Assembly: GCF_020144665.1 (NCBI RefSeq)
Contig: NZ_JAAHBQ010000032.1
Span: forward strand, 1 to 59,990
Length of the DNA: 59,990 nt
Reading direction: 5' to 3'
From: Oscillatoria salina IIICB1
GTDB taxonomy: Bacteria; Cyanobacteriota; Cyanobacteriia; Cyanobacteriales; SIO1D9
The notes below the pieces were generated by a model, which worked only from the letters and a program-made list of their open reading frames with translations, was not told the DNA's origin and ran no database searches. A program made the position numbers and the translations under genes. Positions 28,319 to 36,536 of this stretch are shown piece after piece. The first letter of the stretch is position 1. Each line of letters opens with the position of its first letter.

Positions 28319-29833
28319 TTACTGAAGTTGACGTTGAATGCGATCGCTTAACACGCTGTCTCTCGAAGCAAGACGTGCTTTACCTGCGGCTGCCCAATTT
28401 TGCAAAAATTGAATTTGTTCTTGTGCTGTGCGGGCGAGGGGGACAATTTGGCTAGCGGCTTCTAAAATATCATCGGTGGTAAAGTCTCGGTTTTGGCTAA
28501 AACCGATGTGCATTGCTTCGATCAGTGTTTGTTCAATTTCTGCACCGGAAAAGTCAGGAGTTTCGTAAGCAAGGCGCTCTAGATCGTAACTTTTCAAGTT
28601 ATGGGGGCGCAGTCGAGTTAAGTGTACCGCAAAAATTTCTTGACGTTCTTCTTGGGAGGGCAAACCTACGAAGAAAATTTCGTCAAACCTGCCTTTGCGG
28701 AGCATTTCCGGAGGCAAAGCTTGAATATTATTCGCTGTGGCGACGACAAATACCGGAGATTTTTTTTCGGCGAGCCAATTAATAAATGTACCAAAGACTC
28801 TGGAAGTAGTTCCAGCATCGCCCTTACTTTCTACTCCCGAAAAAGCTTTGTCAATTTCATCAATCCAGAGAATACAGGGAGCTAAGGCTTCGGCTAAACT
28901 AATCATTTGGCGAGTACGCGATTCAGATTCACCGACGAGTCCCCCAAAGAGTCTCCCGACATCCAAGCGTAGTAAAGGTAAATGCCAATGGTGGGCGATC
29001 GCTTTTGCGGTAAGGGATTTTCCGGTTCCCTGAATACCTACTAAGAGTAAACCTCTAGGATGAGGTAAACCATAAGCACGAGCGCGATCGCTAAAAGCAC
29101 CACCTCGCCGCAAGAGCCAATCTTTTAAGTTATCTAAGCCGCCAATATCGGAAATTTGCTCAGTTGTGGGATAAAAATCGAGAATTTGGGTTTGGCGAAT
29201 TGATTGACGTTTTTCTTCAAGAACTAATTCTACATCTTCAGGTTGTAATTCCCCACGTGCGGCGATCGCTCTTGTCAAAACTCGCCGAATTCGCTCTAAA
29301 GAAAGCCCTTGAGCAGAGCGAACTAATTCAGCTAAAATTTTCTCTGGAAGTGAGTGCTGAGTCGCACTAAGCAAACGCTCAACTTCCGCTTTAATTTCTC
29401 CGGCTGTAGGTAAGGGAAAATCCAACACTGTCAGCACTTCTGTCAACTCCGGGGGAATAGCCAGTGTTGGTGAGACGATCGCAATATTTTTCGCCTGAGA
29501 CTTTAAACTCCGAGCCAAATTGCGGAGTTTGCGAGAAATCGAAATATCTTCTAAAAAACGATGAAAATCTCGCAAGACAAACACTCCCGCCGAATTCGCC
29601 GGGATTTTTTCGACAAATTCTAGTGCTTGCAAAGGATTGCGCTTACCAAAGCCAGCATTATTGGGGTTATCTTGATAGCCATCAACAAAATCCCAAATAT
29701 ACACGGCTCGATTACCCAAAGCTTTGGCAGATTGCGCGATCGCTGCTTCGACTCGTTCTTCTTCGGGAGTCGGAATATAAATCAAAGGATAGCAAGCACG
29801 CAGAAGTAGTTCAAACTCTTCGTAGAAGCTCAT
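28319..29833 (-). CDS. ycf46: Ycf46-type AAA ATPase
   Basis: A 504-residue AAA protein of the Ycf46 family, conserved in cyanobacteria and some plastid genomes. The N-terminal domain (to ~residue 220) begins with the family signature FELLLRACYPLIYIPTPEE. The AAA module has Walker A GIQGTGKS, Walker B CILWIDEID, and a sensor/arginine region around RKGRFDEIFFVGLP. The function is poorly defined; links to photosynthesis and CO2 acclimation have been reported for the family. It lies 56 bp downstream of the DUF177 gene and 30 bp upstream of the SH3 gene, on the same strand. Confidence 0.93.
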   Translation of the reverse strand: MSFYEEFELLLRACYPLIYIPTPEEERVEAAIAQSAKALGNRAVYIWDFVDGYQDNPNNAGFGKRNPLQALEFVEKIPANSAGVFVLRDFHRFLEDISISRKLRNLARSLKSQAKNIAIVSPTLAIPPELTEVLTVLDFPLPTAGEIKAEVERLLSATQHSLPEKILAELVRSAQGLSLERIRRVLTRAIAARGELQPEDVELVLEEKRQSIRQTQILDFYPTTEQISDIGGLDNLKDWLLRRGGAFSDRARAYGLPHPRGLLLVGIQGTGKSLTAKAIAHHWHLPLLRLDVGRLFGGLVGESESRTRQMISLAEALAPCILWIDEIDKAFSGVESKGDAGTTSRVFGTFINWLAEKKSPVFVVATANNIQALPPEMLRKGRFDEIFFVGLPSQEERQEIFAVHLTRLRPHNLKSYDLERLAYETPDFSGAEIEQTLIEAMHIGFSQNRDFTTDDILEAASQIVPLARTAQEQIQFLQNWAAAGKARLASRDSVLSDRIQRQLQ

Positions 29834-29889
29834 TTTTACATTTATTTAGATATCACTATTAGCTAATTGCCGCTCTTTTCCGTCTCCTA

Positions 29890-30381
29890 CTAGGAAAGCT
29901 GTTTTTTCAGCGCTTCCAAAGCCGCCCAACGGCGATCGATTTGTGATTCTTCTTGGTAGTTGAGCACTTCACCTTCTTCATCAGACAACTGACGTAAAGG
30001 CAAAGCCAGACACAATTGTTCGTATAACCACTCCTGAACTTGAAAATAACCTTGAGGAGACAAACTTTCCGATAAATCTTCTGATTTTACTTCTCTTTCC
30101 AGAGGCAAATTTTCTGTAGAATTAGCATTTTCATCTAACCAAATCAACTCAGTTGTATCCACAACCAAGCGATGATTGTATTGTCGCAAAGTGCGATCGC
30201 AAGTCAAAGTAACGATCGTTTCTGCTTTCCCAGCTACTTCCAAATAAGTACCTCGATGAGTAACCACAACAGTTCCTCGCACAGGTGTAAGCGTTTCCAA
30301 ACCGGGAATAAATTCCTGAACCTGAATCACCTCTGTTTTTTCTGGTGCTTTCAGTAGTTGAGGAATATAAATGGCTGACAT
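29890..30381 (-). CDS. DUF177/YceD family protein
   Basis: A 163-residue protein of the YceD/DUF177 family, implicated in 23S rRNA and large-subunit biogenesis (the plant homologue works in plastid 23S rRNA processing). It has the conserved GTVVVTHRGTYLEVAGKAE segment with TLTCDRTL following. The start is ATG 30381, since GGAGGAG lies 6 nt upstream; a longer frame to 30453 would precede that site. In many bacteria the gene sits next to rpmF. Here it follows khpB and precedes ycf46. Confidence 0.87.
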   Translation of the reverse strand: MSAIYIPQLLKAPEKTEVIQVQEFIPGLETLTPVRGTVVVTHRGTYLEVAGKAETIVTLTCDRTLRQYNHRLVVDTTELIWLDENANSTENLPLEREVKSEDLSESLSPQGYFQVQEWLYEQLCLALPLRQLSDEEGEVLNYQEESQIDRRWAALEALKKQLS

Positions 30382-30524
30382 TTTTTCTCCTCCTGCGTAC
30401 CAACCACGGGAACGGCGGAAGCAATGCTTGCTGTCAATAATTACAGCAAGCAAAACTTACTTATCCTTACTGATTTTCTAGACACATCTTACAACCAGCT
30501 TAGTCTGAAACCTAATTCACAACC

Positions 30525-31010
30525 TTACTCACGCAAGCGTACCACCAAACGGCGATCGGGTTCCTGACCCCGACTGTAAGTGGACAAATCTTCAACCGAC
30601 TTAAAAAAGTGATGTACTTGACGGCGTTCCGCCGCCGATAAAGAGGAAATTTCTGCTTCTTTACCTGTTTCTCGAACTTTTTGGGCAACAATTTCCACTC
30701 TTGCCTTTAATTCTGCTTCCCGTTGGAGGCGATAGCCATCGAGTTCAATTGTAAACGCCTTTTGCTCTTCTCGTTCGAGACCGATATTCAGTAAGGTATT
30801 AGCCAGATATTGCATAGCATCAATCGTTTCCCCTTGCGAGCCAATCGCGATCGCAATTTGTTCTGGGGTAAGGTCAGTTTCGTCAATAGTCAACCAACCT
30901 GATGTTGATTCGCCCCAACCCGTTCGCTCTGATGCTTTTACTTTAGCAGGTAAATTCATCAAAGCTAGTAGTTCTTCCAACCATAAAAGGCCTTGCTCGA
31001 TTCGATCCAT
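30525..31010 (-). CDS. khpB: KH/R3H RNA-binding protein KhpB (Jag)
   Basis: A 161-residue protein. The KH-like middle domain contains IAIGSQGETIDAMQYLAN (GxxG-type loop), and the C-terminal R3H domain has the RRQVHHFF motif. It lacks the N-terminal Jag_N domain of Firmicute versions, as usual in cyanobacteria. The family binds RNA and, in Gram-positives, affects cell division. It follows yidC by 20 bp, the classic rpmH-rnpA-yidC-jag order. Confidence 0.92.
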   Translation of the reverse strand: MDRIEQGLLWLEELLALMNLPAKVKASERTGWGESTSGWLTIDETDLTPEQIAIAIGSQGETIDAMQYLANTLLNIGLEREEQKAFTIELDGYRLQREAELKARVEIVAQKVRETGKEAEISSLSAAERRQVHHFFKSVEDLSTYSRGQEPDRRLVVRLRE

Positions 31011-31030
31011 AATCGCCTTATTGCTAATAT

Positions 31031-32182
31031 CTAACCTGAAGTTTTCTCTTTTTTCTTAGAACGTTTCCGTTCAAAAGGAAGTGCTTCCCGTTCTCCCTGT
31101 TCTGCTTTTTCTTGCGCTTCCACCAATTTTTGCAGATTTTCTGGCAATGGTTCGCGCATCAAAATAAACGTCTGGAGAGTTTGGAAAACATTAGCAATGA
31201 CGATGTACATCAACACCCCAGCAGGTAAGGGAAAGAAGAGAAACATACCCGATAGCAAAATCGGCATTAGTTTATTAACTGTCTGCTGCTGTTGAGCGTT
31301 ACCGCCTCCTCCTTGTTGCCCAGAAAGTAACTGGTTAATGTATAAACTAACTCCGAAGAACATGACCATCCCAAGAATATCCCAATGGATTTTGCCATCT
31401 TCTCCGGTAGCCCCAATTCTGCCGAGAGCTTGAATAAAGAGGAATCCTTCATTAGCTGCAATTCCGGGAACTGTCAACTGAATCGTTGCATCTCCCGGTT
31501 CGAGAGCCACAATTGTTCCATCTTCGTTAATCTGGAGGCGTTCTTCTCCTTTAGTGACTTTCCATCTCGGTTGGAGATTGCCTTTACCTTTTTCAGCAAC
31601 TAACTTGTTAAGTTCTTTCCCTTCGGAAGTTTGAAACTCAACTTCTGTTTTCTCCCCAACAACTAATTTATTTCCCGCAGGTAAAACAGCAGTAATGGGG
31701 TAATGAATCCCATCATTGATGTAAATATTTTGCGGTTTAGTCGTATAGGTTTGGGGAGCAAGACGCTCGATTTGCTCTTGAGGAAAGATTTGTAAGTTTA
31801 CATTGTAGTTAACATCAGCAAAGGGCGATCCCCGCAAAGTCGCAAATAAAGCAAACAAAATCGGCATTTGCAACAGCAGGGGCAAACAACCCGCCAGAGG
31901 ATTACCAAACTCTTGCATGAGTTTGCCCATTTCCTCGCGCTGTTTTTCTGGATTATCCTTGTAGCGTTTTTGTATTTCTTCTTGCCGCTCCTTCATGAGC
32001 GGTTGTGCGATCCGCATTTTCCTCATATTGCGAATTTGATTCGCACTGAGGGGAAACACAGCAAAGCGAATTACCAGTGTTAAGGCAATAATCGCAAAGC
32101 CATAACTAGGCACAATCCCGTAGAAAAAATCCAGGATTGGTAGCATGACATTATTGGTGAGAAACCCGATACCAAAATCCAT
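31031..32182 (-). CDS. yidC: Membrane protein insertase YidC/Alb3
   Basis: A 383-residue Oxa1/YidC/Alb3 protein that inserts proteins into the plasma and thylakoid membranes. The first helix pair and coiled cytoplasmic loop ([20 protein letters not shown]) are standard. A ~130-residue extracytoplasmic insert (about residues 130-250) is of the cyanobacterial kind. The last helices contain [20 protein letters not shown], and the tail is Lys/Arg-rich (KRSKKKEK), which can bind ribosomes. The conserved membrane Arg is in [10 protein letters not shown]. Confidence 0.96.
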   Translation of the reverse strand: MDFGIGFLTNNVMLPILDFFYGIVPSYGFAIIALTLVIRFAVFPLSANQIRNMRKMRIAQPLMKERQEEIQKRYKDNPEKQREEMGKLMQEFGNPLAGCLPLLLQMPILFALFATLRGSPFADVNYNVNLQIFPQEQIERLAPQTYTTKPQNIYINDGIHYPITAVLPAGNKLVVGEKTEVEFQTSEGKELNKLVAEKGKGNLQPRWKVTKGEERLQINEDGTIVALEPGDATIQLTVPGIAANEGFLFIQALGRIGATGEDGKIHWDILGMVMFFGVSLYINQLLSGQQGGGGNAQQQQTVNKLMPILLSGMFLFFPLPAGVLMYIVIANVFQTLQTFILMREPLPENLQKLVEAQEKAEQGEREALPFERKRSKKKEKTSG

Positions 32183-32246
32183 TCGTCTGAACTCAAGCCT
32201 TGGTGCTGTAAAGTTTTTTCAAGTTTAACTTATGTGACGTTCTCCA

Positions 32247-32274
32247 CACGCCAAATCAAAGAGATTATGGCGTG
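32247..32274 (-). terminator. Hairpin at the 3' end of the TnpB remnant
   Basis: CACGCCA and TGGCGTG form a 7-bp stem with a 14-nt loop. It overlaps the stop codon of the transposase fragment. There is no T-run, so termination is unlikely. It may be a leftover end structure of an IS200/IS605-type element, or an RNA processing signal upstream of yidC. Confidence 0.35.
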
Positions 32275-32582
32275 AGCTTCTCGATCTCGCGATCGAGATT
32301 TTCTGCGTTGCACTTACCTAGACGCAAAATCCCTGGCAGTACGCATTCAGCAGACAGTTTCCTTTCGGACTCGTCCAGCCCTACTTCAATGCTATTCAAC
32401 CCTCGTCGATCGATAATCATTGCAGAAGCTTTGTCCCTTTTTACTTCAAATCCACATTCAGAACAAGAATTAATCCTGACACAAAAGTCTTTTTTGCCTG
32501 TATAGGTTTGAAAATTAGGGCAAATTTGTGAAGTGCATCTACGAGCTACTTCAGCAACATAAACATCATTTTTCCATCCTAC
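32265..32582 (-). pseudogene. C-terminal fragment of IS200/IS605 TnpB (OrfB)
   Basis: A 105-codon open stretch without a start codon at its beginning; a TGA precedes it in frame. It reads VAEVARRCTSQICPNF, then TGKKDFCVRINSCSECGFEV and KRDKASAMII. This is the zinc-ribbon and RuvC-III end of TnpB, where intact proteins have CPNC, CSECG and RDxxAS. The second zinc Cys is now Phe, and about three-quarters of the gene is missing. It is a dead IS605-family remnant, inserted in the same orientation as, and inside, the rpmH-rnpA-PH-yidC gene run. Confidence 0.8.
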
Positions 32583-32703
32583 TCACTTAAGAATATCTCG
32601 GATTACTCTGCTGAAGTTGGCACTTTTTATGGTATATTATCTATCTTTGTTTTTTTCTAATTCAGAATCTCGTTGCCGAGTAATTTTTGCCGATCGCCAG
32701 TTA

Positions 32704-33096
32704 CTAAACTTTAATTGATTCGAGGGATTTACCTGTTTTCGCTGCTGCTTTTTCGGCAATGTATTCATAAATTTCTCTGTGTCTGGGAACTGCTCGTATT
32801 TCTAGGCGACTTTTATCTTTGAGGGTAACAACGATATCGCCCCAAAGTCCAATTCCGCGTGCGATTTTAGCTACTTTGACGATTTCCGCATAGACAATAT
32901 CGGTGCGATCGCGTCCCATCCAACCCCCGGTAATCGAAATCCGACGGTTGGTGATGCGATAGCGCAACCACAACGCCCGCACTACTGCCCCTACAGTGAG
33001 CGGTAAACAGATTACTGTAAATCCCAACAAAATATTAATAATCAAATCTCCGATGTGGGGACCGCCTTCATAAAAGGTTTCTTCCTTTATGCCCAT
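32704..33096 (-). CDS. PH-domain (bPH) membrane protein
   Basis: A 130-residue protein. One or two hydrophobic segments lie near residues 16-46. A bacterial PH domain follows (YRITNRRISITGGWMGRDRT, then IVYAEIVKVAKIARGIGLWG). The gene overlaps the end of rnpA by 29 bp and is regularly found between rnpA and yidC in cyanobacteria. The role is unknown; the position suggests a link to membrane protein biogenesis. Confidence 0.88.
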   Translation of the reverse strand: MGIKEETFYEGGPHIGDLIINILLGFTVICLPLTVGAVVRALWLRYRITNRRISITGGWMGRDRTDIVYAEIVKVAKIARGIGLWGDIVVTLKDKSRLEIRAVPRHREIYEYIAEKAAAKTGKSLESIKV

Positions 33097-33442
33097 CTAA
33101 TACCTCGGCTTGTACCAACAACTTCTCTAATTCTCGCAAAAAATGTTCATATTTGCACTCTTGCGCTCCCGATCGCACCACGATTACTATTTTCCATCCT
33201 GCTGAGATTTGAGGTAACAAGACTTGGCAAGCTGCCCTAATTTGGCGCTTGATGCGATTGCGTACTACTGCTTTTTTACTAACTTTTTGGCTGATGGAGA
33301 TGCCGATGCGGGCAGGTTGAGTTTCGCTATCTGAGTACAACGCCCGCAATTTCAAATAGCGCCCCGAACGGCGAATTCCTTGCTGATAAACTGCTTGGAA
33401 ATCTCGCCGATGTCGGAGTCTATTGGCGAAAGGCAATGCCAC
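33068..33442 (-). CDS. rnpA: Ribonuclease P protein component
   Basis: A 124-residue basic protein that assists the RNase P RNA in tRNA 5' maturation. The family signature is KAVVRNRIKRQIRAA, and the N-terminus (LPFANRLRHRRDFQAVYQQG) is typical. It starts 62 bp after the rpmH stop and overlaps the PH gene. Confidence 0.95.
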   Translation of the reverse strand: MALPFANRLRHRRDFQAVYQQGIRRSGRYLKLRALYSDSETQPARIGISISQKVSKKAVVRNRIKRQIRAACQVLLPQISAGWKIVIVVRSGAQECKYEHFLRELEKLLVQAEVLDGHKGRNLL

Positions 33443-33504
33443 ACTATTTTTTTTCTCCCACCAGCTTTTTTTCTCTGTTTGGATTTTTTAAGCTTTTTTT
33501 GTCC

Positions 33505-33642
33505 TTAGACACTCAAACGTTGCCTTCCTTTTTTTCTTCTGGCGTTAATCACACGACGACCGTCTTTGGTACGCATTCTCGCGCGAAAGCCAGATTTCCT
33601 TTTTTGTCTGCGAGTTGTACCTGCTAAGGTCCGCTTAGTCAC
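33505..33642 (-). CDS. rpmH: Ribosomal protein bL34
   Basis: A 45-residue, strongly basic protein that starts at GTG (33642). GGAGG is located 8 nt upstream. The sequence [20 protein letters not shown], then [19 protein letters not shown], is the standard bL34 pattern. It is first in the rpmH-rnpA-PH-yidC-khpB order. Confidence 0.97.
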   Translation of the reverse strand: MTKRTLAGTTRRQKRKSGFRARMRTKDGRRVINARRKKGRQRLSV

Positions 33643-33765
33643 AATTTATTTCCTCCGTATGTTTTTTGTAGCTAAAAAATGCCACAATCCCTAATTATAC
33701 CAGGAGAATAACTTCGCCAAAAGAGCGATGGCTGTGCCGACCTGGCGCTACGCTACTACTGTTAG

Positions 33766-34308
33766 TTAATTTCTGCCAATACTTAAAATCCACGTCCCTA
33801 AATAACGAGGTAAAGGTATGTCTCCCGGTGCTTGAGCTAAAGCGTGAAAATAGTAAGTACCGCCAAAAGGTGGATTTTTCACGTTAGAAAAGACTAACTC
33901 TACCTGAGTACGTGCTTCAATCGGCTCATCCAGATAAAGATGAATTCGATGATTGTCTTTATCCCAAACGATTTCTGACAAAGGAACGGGATCGCCTTTC
34001 ACCCGCACTTCAATATCATCGGTGTCAAACTTACCGTCGTAGTAATCTGGATAATTAATTGTAAACTGAGCTACACCTAACTCTAACTTTTTAGCCGGAA
34101 TCCGCAGCCGATAGCGATCCCAACCATTCGGTCGTCCGCCAAAATCTAAGTAGTAGTTGAGAATATCAGAGCGATTTTCTACACCACTAAAGATTGTTAA
34201 ACCAGGGTTGCTCTGAGCAAGAGCGATACTGCTCGCGCCGGTAACTAAACAACCAGTTGCGATTAAAGTAGAAAGAAAACGTGGTAAAGGTGTCTTGGTC
34301 GAGAACAT
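33766..34308 (-). CDS. Secreted DUF2808 protein
   Basis: A 180-residue protein. The signal peptide runs from MFSTK to an ALA cleavage site before QSNPGLTIFSG (~residue 32). The mature part matches cyanobacterial DUF2808 (YRLRIPAKKLELGVAQFTIN, then FDTDDIEVRVKG). It is likely an all-beta periplasmic or surface protein of unknown function. The ATG at 34308 is preferred over the upstream TTG at 34329, because it gives a normal signal peptide length. Confidence 0.85.
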   Translation of the reverse strand: MFSTKTPLPRFLSTLIATGCLVTGASSIALAQSNPGLTIFSGVENRSDILNYYLDFGGRPNGWDRYRLRIPAKKLELGVAQFTINYPDYYDGKFDTDDIEVRVKGDPVPLSEIVWDKDNHRIHLYLDEPIEARTQVELVFSNVKNPPFGGTYYFHALAQAPGDIPLPRYLGTWILSIGRN

Positions 34309-34595
34309 AGAGAAAAAACTTAATGTCAAGGTAATTGGATATTAGTTAAGTTTACTCATTTTAGAGTTTAGCAGAATCAATTAAAATTAATGCTCTACAC
34401 TCAAAGTTACTACCGATCCCCAGTAAATGTATAAGACAAGCTAAAAATTATTGCTGGATTTGGGGGATCGACATAGGATGCAAGAAGAAAGGATTGATAG
34501 CTTCCCCAAACACTTTTAGCTCTAGGTAAAGATTACTACAACCAGATTATTTCATCCTTTGCAAGTTTTCCTGTCCATACAAAGAAGGAGAGTTC

Positions 34596-35732
34596 ATGAA
34601 AATAGCGATCGCTAAAGAAATTGAAGTCGGCGAACGTCGAGTTGCTTTGATCCCGGATACTGTCGCCAAGTTAGTCAAGCAAGGCTGGGAAATTTTAGTT
34701 GAGTCTGGCGCTGGCGAAGGGTCTTTTTTTGCTGATGAGGCTTATGAAGCTGCTGGTGCTAAAATTGTTGCCGATACAGGGACTCTTTGGTACGAGGCAG
34801 ATGTTTTACTCAAAGTTGGTGTCCCGAAAGAGCAGGAAATCGAACGATTACGTGAAGGTGCTAATCTGATCTCTTTGCTCAATCCTCTGGGTAAGCCAGA
34901 ATTAGCGGAAAAATTAGCTCACAGAAAAGTAACGGCTTTCGGGATGGAGTTGATCCCGCGTACCAGTCGCGCTCAAAGTATGGATGCGCTGTCTTCTCAA
35001 GCTGGAGTTGCTGGTTATAAAGCGGTGTTACTGGCTGCTGCTGCTTTACCGAAATTTTTCCCGATGCTGACAACCGCAGCCGGAACAATTCGCCCTGCGA
35101 AAGTGTTTGTGATTGGTGCAGGGGTAGCTGGTTTACAGGCGATCGCGACTGCGCGTCGTTTGGGTGCAGTGGTGGAAGCTTTTGATATTCGTCCTGCGGT
35201 GAAGGAAGAGGTTCAAAGTCTCGGTGCTAAGTTTGTTGAGGTAACACTCGATGAAGATACGGTGGCTGATGGTGGTTATGCAAAGGAAGTTTCTGAGGAT
35301 TCTAAAAAACGTTCTCAGGAATTAATCGCCGATCGCGTAGCTGTTTCTGATGTCGTGATTACTACGGCTCAAGTTCCTGGGAAAAAGGCTCCTGTGTTGG
35401 TTACTGATGCAATGATTTCACAAATGCAACCAGGGGCGGTAATTGTTGATTTGGCTGGCGAACAAGGTGGTAACTGCGAAGGAACCGAGGCTGGTAAGGA
35501 TATCCAGCGTCACGGGGTGACGATTATTGGACCGATTAATTTACCATCTTCAATGCCCGTACACGCTAGTCAGATGTACTCGAAAAATATCTCGACTTTC
35601 TTGCAATATATGCTGAAAGATGGCGAGTTAAAGTTGGATTTTGAAGATGATATTATTGCTAGCACTTGCATTACTTATGCTGGCGAAATTCGCAATCAAC
35701 GAGTTAAAGATGCTCTCGGTGTTCGAGTCTAA
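34596..35732 (+). CDS. pntAA: NAD(P) transhydrogenase alpha subunit, part 1 (NAD-binding)
   Basis: A 378-residue soluble domain I of the proton-translocating transhydrogenase, which uses the proton gradient to drive hydride transfer from NADH to NADP+. The dinucleotide fold is marked by VIGAGVAGLQAIATARRLGA. The N-terminal alanine-dehydrogenase-like half starts KIAIAKEIEVGERRVALIPD. AAGGAG precedes the ATG. The alpha subunit is split into two genes, as in other cyanobacteria. The downstream pntAB begins 146 bp later. Confidence 0.95.
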   Translation: MKIAIAKEIEVGERRVALIPDTVAKLVKQGWEILVESGAGEGSFFADEAYEAAGAKIVADTGTLWYEADVLLKVGVPKEQEIERLREGANLISLLNPLGKPELAEKLAHRKVTAFGMELIPRTSRAQSMDALSSQAGVAGYKAVLLAAAALPKFFPMLTTAAGTIRPAKVFVIGAGVAGLQAIATARRLGAVVEAFDIRPAVKEEVQSLGAKFVEVTLDEDTVADGGYAKEVSEDSKKRSQELIADRVAVSDVVITTAQVPGKKAPVLVTDAMISQMQPGAVIVDLAGEQGGNCEGTEAGKDIQRHGVTIIGPINLPSSMPVHASQMYSKNISTFLQYMLKDGELKLDFEDDIIASTCITYAGEIRNQRVKDALGVRV

Positions 35733-35878
35733 ATCGAATTTGGTTTTTGCTAGCGATCGCCCGATAGGGCGCTGGCGCTACTGCGCCAATCGCCAGCAAA
35801 TCTAGACAAATGAGAGCTGAAAATTTCGCTCCTCAATCCTCTAATTTCTGACCTCGAAAACAAGGAGAATTTTCATTT

Positions 35879-36172
35879 ATGGCAGCAATAGTAGCAAGTT
35901 TGTTTGTGTTTGTTTTAGCTTCTTTTGTGGGTTTTGAAGTCATTAATAAAGTACCACCAACGCTTCATACTCCTTTGATGTCCGGCGCAAATGCTATTTC
36001 TGGGATTGCGGTAATTGGTGCTTTGCTGATTTCTAGTTCTACGGAGTCCCAATTAACAACAATTTTAGGTTTAGTTGCTGTGGTACTAGCCACAATTAAC
36101 GTTGTGGGTGGGTTCCTCGTCACCGATCGAATGTTGCAAATGTTCAAGAAAAAGGAAGCCAAACCTTCTTAA
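35879..36172 (+). CDS. pntAB: NAD(P) transhydrogenase alpha subunit, part 2 (membrane)
   Basis: A 97-residue membrane domain with three hydrophobic helices (residues ~2-20, ~38-55, ~60-82) and the PLMSGANAISGI signature. It forms half of the proton channel with PntB. AAGGAG lies upstream of the ATG. It is separated from pntB by a 364-bp spacer mostly made of tandem repeats. Confidence 0.95.
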   Translation: MAAIVASLFVFVLASFVGFEVINKVPPTLHTPLMSGANAISGIAVIGALLISSSTESQLTTILGLVAVVLATINVVGGFLVTDRMLQMFKKKEAKPS

Positions 36173-36178
36173 GAGTTT

Positions 36179-36482
36179 GTTCGTAGTAAGCGCTTCAGCA
36201 CAAAAAAAACAGCGCCACTCACCAAAACTAAGTTCGTAGTAAGCGCTTAGCACAAAAAAAACCAGCGCCACTCACCAAAACTAAGTTCGTAGTAAGCGCT
36301 TCAGCACAAAAAAAACCAGCGCCACTCACCAAAACTAAGTTCGTAGTAAGCGCTTTAGCGCTAAAAAAAACAGCGCCACTCACCAAAACTAAGTTCGTAG
36401 TAAGCGCTTTAGCGCTAAAAAAAACAGCGCCACTCACCAAAACTAAGTTCGTAGTAAGCGCTTTAGCGCTAAAAAAAACAGC
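36179..36482 (+). repeat. Tandem repeat, ~5.6 copies of a 53-54-bp unit in the pntAB-pntB spacer
   Basis: Units start at 36179, 36232, 36285, 36339, 36393 and 36447. Each contains GTTCGTAGTAAGCGCTT, AGCACA or AGCGCT, a run of A, and CAGCGCCACTCACCAAAACT. The last three copies hold AGCGCTTTAGCGCT, a perfect hairpin followed by eight A. Read on the minus strand, each such unit ends in a T-run after the hairpin. There are no unique spacers, so this is not CRISPR. Confidence 0.93.
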
Positions 36483-36536
36483 CGAGAAATTCAAGGCAAA
36501 AAGTTACTAACTAACCCTCAAAAACTAACAACAAAT

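Noticed and set aside
36179-36482. CRISPR-like array between pntAB and pntB
   Set aside because: The units are contiguous with no unique spacers, and there are no cas genes in the window.
36228-36494. Minus-strand ORF coding an 18-residue repeat peptide (SAKALTTNLVLVSGA)
   Set aside because: It arises only because the DNA repeat period is a multiple of three in later copies; there is no start signal and the unit changes to 53 bp elsewhere.
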